This document shows positions 1 to 9,360 of a DNA stretch of 64,000 bases, in pieces. The DNA is from Eopsaltria australis (Eukaryota > Chordata > Aves > Passeriformes > Petroicidae). The notes beneath the pieces were generated by a model. That model was not told the origin of the DNA. It saw only the letters and a list, made by a program, of their open reading frames with translations, and made no database searches. Numbering within the stretch: the stretch's first letter is position 1; each line of letters opens with the position of its first letter. Where the stretch lies: NCBI GenBank assembly GCA_034509425.1, contig JAVTVJ010000072.1, positions 5,174,501 through 5,238,500 on the forward strand. The letters run 5' to 3'. A program made the translations under genes and the position numbers.

Positions 1-1929
1 GTAACTTTTCAATAGACACTCTCTCACATTCATTATTGATTGCCTGCTTTCTCAGAGCTCCAGCAGAGATACAAAGTTAATGTAATTTTTAAAACCAGTG
101 ACCCCAACATATGACAATTTAGGTATCAAACTGTTTTCTTGTGATTGTTTTTTATGGACCTTTACTCTGGTTTTCACCCTTATTTCTTACAGCCCTTTTT
201 GAAATCAAAAAAGAAGCAAGTAAATAGTTTGAAATAGTTACATATTTTTAACAGCTTGAAATTAGTATTACTTTTCAGATAGCTAGCAAAGTTTTTAATT
301 TTGCCCATAAACACAATTAAGTATTAACACAGGACTGCACAGTGTTTATATTCTTATTAACCTGCCAACAAGAATAGTTTATTGGCAACCTTAAATATTC
401 AGAGGCAAAACACAATTCCTTGGCACAGAAGCTTTACAGCAGAGCAACATATTTTCCCCTTAGAACCATTATGCAGGAACACACAGAAAATTAACTACAA
501 CTTATTTTGGCTTGTAGTCAAGAGAATAAACTAAACTTCTTGATGTTTTTTGCCACTTCAGACTTTGAATGATGATTATGTGTGCATACGGGGTTAGATT
601 TTCCAGTTACCTATTCTTTTTACATGATTCATACAAGCAGAGGGACCTGTAACAAAGAAAAGCACATGATCATTCAAGATATTTTTAAACCTCAAACTGT
701 TGACATTGCTAACCAAACATTCTCCCGTGGGGCTGTTTTCAAGCTTGGTCTCTTCATCTGTTCCTTGAGACTACTTAAGTTTATCTGCTTTTTTTTCCAG
801 CTATATCACTTGGTCTAATGAAAACTGCTATTCTTCCCTAAAAATCCCATACCTCATACATCCTTAGGTATTATGTTTGTAATTGTGTTATTTCTGGAGC
901 ATAGGTGATGCATTTTTCTATGAAATTCCTTCATTTTGTGGAATGAACAGAAGCCCAGGCAGCAAGTATGCAACATCCGTCAGTCAAAATCTGTTCTGTA
1001 TTGGTTAGCTGTCACTGGCCATAAAAATCAATTGATGAGTACTTTGCTTCCTGATTGAATGAAGGAAACTCCCAATGGTTTTGATTAAGGAAAACACTTA
1101 AACAAATGCTTATCTTCCTTCCCCGTCCTCGGGTCATCTAGGCATATGGTTAATTTTAAATACATATGCTAAGGTGGCTCTTCCAAATTCAAAGTTACTG
1201 AGCTTTGATTCTATCAGAGAGATATACATTAAGGTCACCACAAAAGCTAAACAGGAATAATGCATTTGATCAAGTATAATTTTCCATTTTGACCTTTATT
1301 CTTGAGGAAAAAAATAGGCCATGGTATAAATTATTAGCAAGGTGAAGAGTTCAAATCAAGTTTTATCTTCCAATTCAAACAGAGTAACAGCATGCAAATG
1401 CCTGCCTCTCACTGTGCATGGGAACTGGAATCACTTTATAGGCTCATTTGACTACCTGTGTATCAAGCTTGGCCAATCTTATCGTGGGGCCTCCTGCCCC
1501 ATTTCCAGCACACCAAAGCCTACATCAGTTGTGGCTTTGAGTCAGTAATTTCTTTCATTGCACCCACAGATACTGATGATAACAAACAGTACTTGTTCAT
1601 TCACAATTATACTTCTCTGCTTATGTGAGAAGAATAGTCCACTGCTTGACATAAATGTATGGAACTAGGCCATGCTTCCTAGAAGACACTCAACATGCCA
1701 TAATTCCAATCCATGTGTTACTTGTTGACAACCAACTTCAAATTATCCCAGAGACCACATGGACTCACTGCAATTGGTGCAGTAATTATCCTACCTGGCT
1801 CCTGTGATTGCCAACAGAATGATACACCGCACGTATCAAGAGCTGACGTGACCTAATGCTGATGCCAAACATCACCATGAATGCTTGTGGGAACTGTGAT
1901 GGAGCCAAATTAATTTTTAAAATCTCAGT
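1..1929. other. Downstream flank of COBL, no feature seen
   Basis: AT-rich single-copy-looking sequence. The only sizeable frames are short and lack splice or homology support. Minus-strand AATAAA hexamers at 1295-1300 and 378-383 are possible distal COBL poly(A) signals. Confidence 0.5.
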
Positions 1930-1973
1930 GAACAAACAGAAAAGGCTACTTTGGTGCAACTCCAATCTTTATT
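1930..1973 (-). terminator. COBL: Candidate COBL polyadenylation site
   Basis: On the minus strand AATAAA lies at 1973-1968. It is followed by a CA cleavage candidate near 1955 and a U/GU-rich stretch (CTTTTCTGTTTGTTC) at about 1945-1930, the classic vertebrate poly(A) layout. It is about 780 bp past the stop codon. Confidence 0.5.
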
Positions 1974-2753
1974 GGAAAATATGTGGAATCTGCAGGATCT
2001 CCCTTGCACATATCATTAAAACGGGTCCAAAGCAATCACTTTACCAAGAGCAACAGCCTCTTCTTCAGAGATATAACTTGCTTTCCCCACCATGTGCAGA
2101 CACATTCTCCTGCAATATTTCTACCAAATCCCTGGGTACAACTCTACCTAAAATGAGTGGATGGCATGTAAGTTAAAGCAACTTTTATAGCTCCCCTTTG
2201 TTGAGTAAGATTTTTAATCCTGCATGGACTTGTGCGGCAACTATACCTACAGCTAGACATCTAACGGGTTATTTGCATGTGTAGTTATGGGTTTTTTTTC
2301 TACAGATAATCATGGTAAATCCCAAGGCAAGTAACACAAACACAAAAATACACATGCATTCATATAGAGAATTTCAGACACCGAGCTATGTTATTTTGCA
2401 TTTTCTGAGATGGCAAATAGGAAGTTAAAAACTGCACATATAGATCTTAACTATATGATACTGTTTGACACAATTTAAGGAAAACACTAGTTCACTTTTA
2501 AAATCAGAACATCGAATGGTACAGCTCCATGACCTGAGTTTTGCCCACCAGAATCAGTCAAAATTTAGTCTCAGAGGAGCTGTTTACTTCCTAGATCAAC
2601 TGATTCTCCTTTCCACATGCGGCAGATTTCATGGCTGGGACAGCTTCCTCGCTAGTGAGACATGTTCATTTCTTGAGACAAATGACCACCAAAGGCACCA
2701 GGGCACCCCTCACGGCTGGTGGCTTCACTGGATGCCACCTCCCTGACTTGCTG
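1955..2753 (-). other. COBL: Putative COBL 3' UTR
   Basis: Inferred from the stop codon at 2754 to the first convincing polyadenylation signal on the minus strand. No coding features are seen. The 3' limit is a prediction; two further AATAAA hexamers on the minus strand lie at 1295-1300 and 378-383 and could extend the UTR. Confidence 0.45.
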
Positions 2754-3026
2754 TTATACTTTGGATGTGTTGAACACCTCAGGTTCCTTGACAGACCATT
2801 TCAAAAGTTGAAGAAAAGGGTTACTTCCTTGCACATTGTCAGGTCTTCTCCAGGTTGGTAAGTTCATCCCATTCCTGTAACAACCTGTGTCTCCCTTTCC
2901 TTTGGGTAGGATCTGTGGTGTAATCACTTTCTGGCAGGTCTCTGAACTGCCCTGCACTGGGGATGAACCATTTGACTGAGTGGACTCAACTGGGCTTGGC
3001 ACCTGCAATAATTTTCCTTCAGGAGT
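2754..3026 (-). CDS. COBL: COBL terminal coding exon
   Basis: Continues in phase 0 from the WH2-3 exon. With acceptor CTGTCCACAG (good pyrimidine tract, exon start 3026) it reads TPEGKLLQVPSPVESTQSNG, later KGDTGCYRNGMNLPTWRRPD, and ends EVFNTSKV with stop TAA at 2754-2756, 90 residues in all. A second in-frame acceptor, TTATTGCAG, would start the exon at 3002 with VPSPVEST, 24 nt shorter. Mammalian COBL, as I recall it, ends soon after the third WH2 with VPLLV, so VPSPV may be the homologous point, and this species then carries a longer tail. The tail has no domain I recognise. It could also be one of several alternative last exons. Confidence 0.72.
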   Translation of the reverse strand, partial: TPEGKLLQVPSPVESTQSNGSSPVQGSSETCQKVITPQILPKGKGDTGCYRNGMNLPTWRRPDNVQGSNPFLQLLKWSVKEPEVFNTSKV

Positions 3027-3537
3027 CTGTGGACAGCAACAGTGCAATAAAACAGAAGCCATTTCTTAAAGAAAAAGAGTGATTTATTTGCCAAAACAGG
3101 CACAGTACTCCAAAAAATGGATTAAGGAAGAGTGAGGAGAGCTATGCATATACTATCTTACCTATACTTGGCTTTTCCCTCAAGATCTATTTCTGCCTTG
3201 GTTTGTTTTGGTCAACCCAATTAGAGACTGTTCTGTGTAGACCCTGACTCTACGCTAGGCAAGGTCAGCCTGCAGCAACTTCTCTCCTCACTTCCTGCAC
3301 AGTGAATCATTTAACCTTAAAGTTCATGGCTTCAGCAAACAGCTGTGTAATCAGGGGAGGAGTGGAGGAGCTGCCTTTTCACAGATATTATTTGAGCTCA
3401 AATGTTTGTTGGGATGCTCCTTATCTAGGCAATTGGTTGCTTTTTACATTTACTTCCCCTGACAGCTCCGTTTGATCTACTTCCATTGCAACTAACCCCA
3501 CATAAATAAGCACCGAGTCACACATAACTATGCAACA

Positions 3538-3648
3538 GATTCTTCCCAGTTCTCTATAGTATTAGCTAAATAAATGACTTTGCTGTCAGCAACACAGATT
3601 TTTCCCAGTTCTCCACAATATTAGTTAAATAAATGACTTTGCTGTCAG
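3538..3648. repeat. 59-bp tandem duplication, two copies
   Basis: The stretch from GATTCTTCCCAGTTCTC to TTTGCTGTCAG at 3538 recurs at 3597 with only a few substitutions (for example CTATAGTATTAGC versus CCACAATATTAGT). The period is exactly 59 bp. Both copies share AAATAAATGACTTTGCTG. Confidence 0.9.
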
Positions 3649-4653
3649 AAGCCCTTGTCCCAGAAGACTTTGAGAAGACAATGGAAGAGAAACAGATGCC
3701 ATTACTGAACTGAACTACCTACTCTGCTGTCTAGTTGCTGCAACCAAAATCTTCCAGAAAGCAAAGCCAGAAACAGCTCTGTGCTCACATCTCCAAATCA
3801 AAACATCATAGAACTTTGACAGAGGAGGCAAAACAAAGAAAAAAGTTTGCCTCAGCCCTGGCACAAAGCAGCCTGTCAGCCACTGCCTACAAAAAACTCA
3901 GTGTTTCTTAGACACGGGTAAGGAAGAAAACCCTGATATTCAGCTATAGTGTATTCTCTCTCCTCTATGGATTCAACTTTTGCTGTCTCAAGTTGTCCAA
4001 CTGGAGGGAAGGATCAGAATTTGGCTCTCAATATAATGCAGAAAACTGGAAGAGCTATTAAAACACACTGGATGGAAAGCCTTTTCAGAAATCTGACAAC
4101 ATTTTTACTTTAATCAGTTATCAAGGGCATGAGAGCTCAGATGTCAAAGTGTCATGATGACTTTGGCACACACAACACTAGCTTGCATATTGAATATCTG
4201 GAAGGACAGCACAGTAATAAGAAAATCATACTCTGCCTTGGATAAAACACTGCTCTCTTTTATTTTCATAAGAGACCTATATAATGAGATGTACTCTTCT
4301 GTTGTTTCAATGTCAAAACTAGCAAAAATTATTCTGTCTTGGAAATGAGACAAGACAGGCACAGTATTTAGCAGAATCCATCAGTATATCTGGTGTACTT
4401 TTATGACCTGCACTGGTTATCCAAGTGTTTTGAAATAAATCCCCAAAGATATGATAAAGACTTGTTTTCATGAGTAGAGCTATGGATCCCCTCAGAGACT
4501 TCTGCAAGAGCACTGCAGTTGGAAGAATAAGAAATTTGGAAGTATCTAGAAAACAACTGGATTAAGTACCCTTGAATATCCAAGTCCCATTTTTTTCTGT
4601 CACTTGGTGAAGTGGGGAAATAAAAGCCTGATTTCTTCATAATTTGTAGTCTT

Positions 4654-5056
4654 AGAATCACAGAATTTCTCAAATTGGAAGGGACCCATAAGGATCATTG
4701 AGTCCAACTCCCTGCTCCTCCCAGGACTGCCTAAAACTAAACCATATGACTAAGAGCATCGTCCAGCTGCTCCTTGAACTCTGTCAAGTTGGTGCTGTGA
4801 CCACTTCCCTGGGGACCCTGTTCCAGCGACTGGCCATCCTCTTAGTGAAGAACCTTTTCCTACTGTTGTATGAACTTCCCTTGACACAGCTGCATTCCAT
4901 TCCCTTGGGGTCTATTGCTGGCCACCATGGAGAGGAGACCATGCCTGCCCCTCAGCTGCCCTCCTTCAAGGAAGGCACTGACTACCATGGAGTTGCTCCT
5001 CAGCCTTCTCCAAGCTGAACAAACCAAGTGTGAACTCAGCTACTCCTCATAATTGT
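4654..5056 (-). mobile_element. CR1 LINE fragment
   Basis: Starts with AGAATCACAGAATTTCTCAA, the reverse complement of the CR1 3' end (ATTCTGTGATTCT type). It continues with CR1-typical text in antisense: GGAAGGGACC, GAGTCCAACTCCCTGC, CTGTTCCAG and GCTGAACAAACC. It is 5'-truncated, as usual for CR1, and inserted in the same orientation as COBL. The apparent frame across it is not a gene. Confidence 0.88.
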
Positions 5057-6107
5057 ATGCATAACATAGACGTAATTTTTCACATAAAAAATTAACTGCA
5101 CATCCAGATTCCTGATATGATCAGAACATGCAGATGTAAATTTCCCTGAAACACTGATTTGTTTGTACCATTTGTATGATTCTGTGGCATTTCTTGTTTA
5201 TCAGAAACCAGACATTTTTTGTCAACTTTTGAATGTTAAAATTTGAGTGCATTTTAAAATTATTTAAAAGAGGGCAAGTGAGCAAGGTTAAAGTTTATTT
5301 ACACATTTATGGTTGGCATCAGCTAACTCATGTGTTGGGAAAACTACATCTGCTTTTCTACATTCCCTTAAGTCCTTGGATCAAAGTCTATTCTTGGATA
5401 CTGCAGTGTAATATAGGGATGCCTCCACTAAGGACAATTGATCTGCTTCTCTTTACCAAGAAACACAGTGTAACTTGAGATTGGGAAGAATAAAATTTGA
5501 TCAAAGAGATAAATGAAGTTACTCCAAAAATCACACATACAGGCAACTGAACATTTAACCACCTGGGAGTTGATCAATTCACATCTAACCAGAAAAGTGA
5601 AACACACATCATTCAATTAATAAAGTTCAGGCAGACATTAAATTGACATCACTGTTTTACTGACAGCTCTCAGCACATGTGACCAAGGTTTAAGTGTTGG
5701 GAATCAAGGTCTAGGACACCCTACTGAAATTAGGAGAGAATATTTATTTATAAATTTGCTTCAGGGTCTCATATCTGATCTTTCTTAGGCTCACTTTGTC
5801 TAATAGACATCCAGCATTATCTCAGAAAAGGTCATGAAAATTCTTTCTGAAATTATAGTCAAGCTCTTGATGGTCTCTTTAATAAAACTTACTGTCTGTT
5901 CACATGGTTGCATATATGCACAAGTGTTTCATTAGTTGTTCAAGGGTTTCAAATACATTTCCAATCTTTGATTCAGTTAAAGGAAATAGCATGTACCTTC
6001 TTCTGATGGAAGAAAGAAATGTGTGCCTAGAACAACTTAAAAATGGTTCTGAAAACGCAGAAAGTATAAGTTGTTTCTTCCAGAGTAAAACATAAAAGAA
6101 TATTTAC

Positions 6108-6356
6108 CTTTCTTAACTTTGCTGCTCCAGCACCAGAGCGAATGGCCTCCAGCAGGGCTTGCCTTGCCTCCATCGTGTTACCTGAAGCTGTGGCAGAGGA
6201 TTTAGGAGCTGCTGCTGACAGCTGAATGGGAGGTGGTGGTGGTGGCTGGGCAGGGGCAGGTGGGATACACAGCTGCTCTTCCTGAAGGTCTGCCTTCTGC
6301 AAGGACTGTTCTGCTTCCCTAAAATGCTGCAGCTCTTGGGAGGCCGGTGAGGAGAT
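6108..6356 (-). CDS. COBL: COBL exon with poly-Pro linker and third WH2
   Basis: A 249-bp, 83-codon exon, phase 0 at both ends. It starts ISSPASQELQHFREAEQ, passes a proline-rich linker (IPPAPAQPPPPPPIQL), and ends MEARQALLEAIRSGAGAAKL followed by RK at donor AAG|GTAAAT. The end is the third WH2 motif. In COBL the long linker between WH2-2 and WH2-3 is known to matter for arranging actin monomers; here the linker from WH2-2 is about 60 residues. The acceptor is GAGCAG, with CAG as the likely site; use of GAG would add one Gln. Confidence 0.95.
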
Positions 6357-6868
6357 CTGCTCATCATGCAATTGAAAGAAGGTGGTTAATATCAAGCATG
6401 GCTAAATTGTAATTATTTGACATTTGATGCACTTTCAGAACCCCAATTTCACTTTTCTTGGATGATGTAAAACACACAGAACTTTTGTTTGCTCATGGGG
6501 TTGAACATCTGTTACTACTCACTCACATCACTCAGCTGGGCTGATTACCAGCATCGAGGACTTGGCATTGAGTCTGTCTCAGAAACTCAATCTTTATTTA
6601 CTGTGAGCTTCAGCATCCTGTAACTCTTCTTGGCATGTAAGGTAAGAGAGAAAGTTGGACTTGGTATTAATTTGGAAACAACCACAAGGGTTTTGGAATC
6701 AGGAAGATATATTAAGGCTGCAGTAGCCACCCAGGAATATGATTACTTTTTGCAGTCTGGGCTGCACAGAAATAATCTCAGATGACAGAGAAGCTCTTCC
6801 AGATCTGAGCTCTCAGACTTAGCTTCACTGAAAAAAAGCCATTAAACCTAAAGTTTCCAGCCATACTT

Positions 6869-6889
6869 AAAAAAAAAAAAAAAAAAAAA
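6869..6889. repeat. Poly(A) run, 21 nt
   Basis: Uninterrupted A homopolymer. No retrocopy body or target duplication is recognised next to it. Confidence 0.95.
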
Positions 6890-7320
6890 GACCAGAGAGA
6901 GCTATGTGAAAGCACTGAGAACAAAATCAATTGATTATTCTTCCAAGTGTGTTTCTGTGGAATTTCTGAAACTAAAATTTCTGCACAAATTACCAGCTTG
7001 GAAACTCATCCTTCTTTAAATGCATGCAGGTAAAGAAGACAGTCTTTCAGACTAAGCCAGCTTTTCCATCGACTGTGTCAAGAGATACTTTGCCACTAAT
7101 ACCATTAGTAGTAATAATCATGATGGATTGTTAGTAATTACAATGATTCTGCAATTATTAGGAAATTCAGTATTATGGGCCAGATAGGAGGTTTCCAAGC
7201 AGATCCATTATAATTCATTTCTCAGACAAACTGAGGCACAGACCTTCTGTGGTGAGAAATTAAAGGATTCACCTCCCATCAAATAATCCACAGAGAGCTC
7301 CTGTATTATATTCCTTCCCT

Positions 7321-7350
7321 ATACATATATATACACACAATATATATATG
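7321..7350. repeat. AT/AC microsatellite
   Basis: Imperfect (TA)n/(CA)n run ATACATATATATACACACAA followed by TATATATATG. Confidence 0.85.
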
Positions 7351-8152
7351 AGCATCATGTCATGTTAGATAAAAGGTGAACATTTGAGAGAAAATGAAAG
7401 GGACAGCCCTTTCATGACAGTACATCTGCATTGCACCCTCTACACACACAAGCACGCTCATTTAACTAGCACAGGTGACATGGTGTGAAAAAGCATATGG
7501 TTTCTAGGCAACTTCCTTTAAAATCATGGCAAAAACTTCTCTGCCAGAGGAAAGTATTCCAGAATGTCTCTGTGATGACTTCATTGTCAGAGCCTCTTTT
7601 ACACAAATTGCTATTTATTCCTAATGAATGCATAGTGCAGTTAAGTACGTGTGAAGATTGCTGCTGCTTAGCACATCCTGCTCACAGGCTCAGAGGAAGC
7701 TGTGCCCTACCTGCAGCAAGGGCAGTAGGATATTTGAGGAGTGAAGTAATTCCCTAACACAGGCAAGAGAATTTTTCTATCTAATGCCAACTATCTGGAT
7801 ATGTGCTAATGAACTGAGTCATTGCACGAGGGAAATGGGAACCTCCTTGCCAAGGACACATCTTTGGCCGGATTAGTCAACTGAGTGAAAACTAAGGCTA
7901 GAACAATGCAGGTTTTGGCTATTAGGAATAAGAGATGCTTTAATGATTATATAAATCTTTCAGAGAGAAGGAATCATCCTGCTGTGGTGAATGTTGATGA
8001 AACAACAACATTGATTACTTGCATACAACATGCACCATGTTAGTAGATAAACAGCATGTACAAAGAAGCCCTGGTGTGTTTTCAGGAAGCTGGGATTGGA
8101 TGTATATGGTAAGTAATGCAAATATATTAATCGAACTGCAAACTCCTTATGT

Positions 8153-8178
8153 ACAGCTTCTCTGTACAGAGAAGCTGT
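8153..8178. repeat. Perfect 26-bp palindrome
   Basis: ACAGCTTCTCTGT is followed at once by its exact reverse complement ACAGAGAAGCTGT, with TGTACA at the centre. The right half coincides with the start of the adjacent CR1 fragment. Confidence 0.93.
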
Positions 8179-8325
8179 GGGTGCTCCATCCCTGTTGGTG
8201 TTCAAGGCCTGGTTAGATGAGGCCTTGAGCAACTTGATCTAATGGGAGCTGTCCCTGCCCAAGAAAGGGGTTGGAACTAGATAACGCTTAAGTCCTTTCC
8301 AATGAAAACCATTCTAAAAAAAGAC
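8165..8325 (+). mobile_element. CR1 LINE 3' fragment
   Basis: Sense-strand CR1 tail: AGAGAAGCTGTGGGTGCTCC, GTTCAAGGCC, GGATGAGG-like GATGAGGCCTTGAGCAAC, TTGATCTAATGGGAG, GGGGTTGGAACTAGAT and CCTTTCCAATGAAAACCATT. It is heavily 5'-truncated, about 160 bp. Confidence 0.88.
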
Positions 8326-8637
8326 CCCACTTAAATGTGAAAATGATGAACATTTCATGTCTTCTATGTACTCCTTGTAATTAGTTTGGATTTCTACATG
8401 CTTCTTTCTGAGCTAAAAGCACACTGTTTCAAAGAGTTTTAAGTTTTATAGCAGAGAATAGGATTGAACCTGATATGCCCTCTGCCTCAGCCAGATCTGG
8501 TCTTCTGGCATATGGTTACCCCCTCAACTTCTCTCTTTGCAGCACAATGTTTCATTTGTGGGATATTTGGGTTTATTCAAAACACTCTGTAGGAAGAGAT
8601 TGCACTTCAAAGATCACTTACCATTTTTATTTCTTAC

Positions 8638-8757
8638 CTTTTTTAGCTTTGAGGTGCCACTGTGGCCTCTAATTGCTGCTAGTAGGGCTGAACGCTCATT
8701 CTCTGGCTCAGCATATGAGGGTTTCCTGTGATTGCCATTTAGTGCACTGTTTGAAAC
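8638..8757 (-). CDS. COBL: COBL exon with second WH2 domain
   Basis: A 120-bp exon of exactly 40 codons, phase 0 at both ends. Acceptor CATATTCTAG and donor AAG|GTAAGA are both good. It reads [20 protein letters not shown] and then [20 protein letters not shown]. The second half is the WH2 actin-monomer site (amphipathic helix SALLAAIRG plus a basic LKK end), nearly the same as WH2-2 of mammalian COBL. The first half is the short linker to WH2-1. Being symmetric, the exon could be skipped without a frameshift, leaving a two-WH2 protein; whether that happens is not visible here. Confidence 0.96.
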
Positions 8758-9360
8758 CTAGAATATGAAGGAATAAACCTCACATTGTTATTAGATATTT
8801 ACTTAGAGATAGCTTGGAAACACTTTTTGGCACTTGTACCAGAATGCAAACTATGAAGACTAATCAGTTTGTCTTTTTTTGGGCCTGCTTGTAAAACCTT
8901 ATTCACACTGAACAGTAAGTGTATGTGTAGAGAGTAATGCTGTACTTAGAGATGCAGTCCACATCCCCTGAGCATGAAGTCAGTGGCATCCTATTATTCC
9001 CTAGTAATACAAAATGCAATTTTCTTTCACTGCAGGTATTTACAAGTTTTCTCCATGGTGTGTGTTCCTGTTTTTACATAACACACTGAAATGACGGTTT
9101 GGCTCTTAGACTAACCTCAGTTACCTCTTCTTTGTCTGTGTCTGTGCACCCTCTGCCTCCTCCAGCTACTGCAGCAGCCATGATGTTGCATAATATATAG
9201 GATGTGCAGAATAAGCAGCAGCTTGGTCTGCATTTTGCCATTATAAATTTTTCAAATGCCTTGTGTTCTCCAGCTCACCTGCAACTGTACAAGTTACCAA
9301 ACCTCTGATGTCTAAGAGGGCTCTGCAGTCTGACCAGGTTAGAAGAAGTTTCCACTTTAC
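8758..9360 (-). other. COBL: COBL intron between WH2-1 and WH2-2 exons
   Basis: 0.6-kb intron. The only notable content is a small GC-richer open stretch at 9125-9181 that could be an alternative first exon (listed separately). Confidence 0.85.
9125..9181 (-). CDS. Speculative alternative first exon of COBL
   Basis: The minus strand reads 19 codons, MAAAVAGGGRGCTDTDKEE, and then a donor GAG|GTAACT in phase 0. The WH2-2 exon that follows accepts phase 0, so splicing would give a short two-WH2 protein. A TATATAT element lies about 10-20 bp upstream of the ATG, too close for a usual 5' UTR if it were the TATA box. The ATG context is ACATCATGG (G at +4). No in-frame acceptor would let it work as an internal exon after the large exon. 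Evidence is thin; chance is quite possible. Confidence 0.2.

Larger units (their letters stand above)
3027..6107 (-). other. COBL: COBL last intron
   Basis: 3.1-kb intron between the WH2-3 exon and the terminal exon. It holds a 59-bp tandem duplication (3538-3648) and a minus-strand CR1 (4654-5056). Nothing else recognised. Confidence 0.8.
6357..8637 (-). other. COBL: COBL intron between WH2-2 and WH2-3 exons
   Basis: 2.3-kb intron. It contains a 21-nt A run (6869-6889), a short AT/AC microsatellite (7321-7350), a 26-bp perfect palindrome (8153-8178) and a plus-strand CR1 tail (8165-8325). No other signal seen. Confidence 0.85.

Noticed and set aside
1856..2176. 106-residue plus-strand frame antisense to the putative COBL 3' UTR
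   Set aside because: No recognisable domain or regulatory context; overlaps the predicted poly(A) site on the other strand.
4698..5018. 106-residue plus-strand frame
   Set aside because: Entirely antisense CR1 sequence.
6113..6367. 84-residue minus-strand frame over the WH2-3 exon
   Set aside because: Shifted-frame shadow of the real exon, made of His/Ser/Pro runs.
9241..9360. Extension of the large COBL frame past KEKLRK
   Set aside because: Beyond a good GTAAAG donor; the added residues do not resemble COBL and the next exon joins in phase 0, so this is intron read-through.
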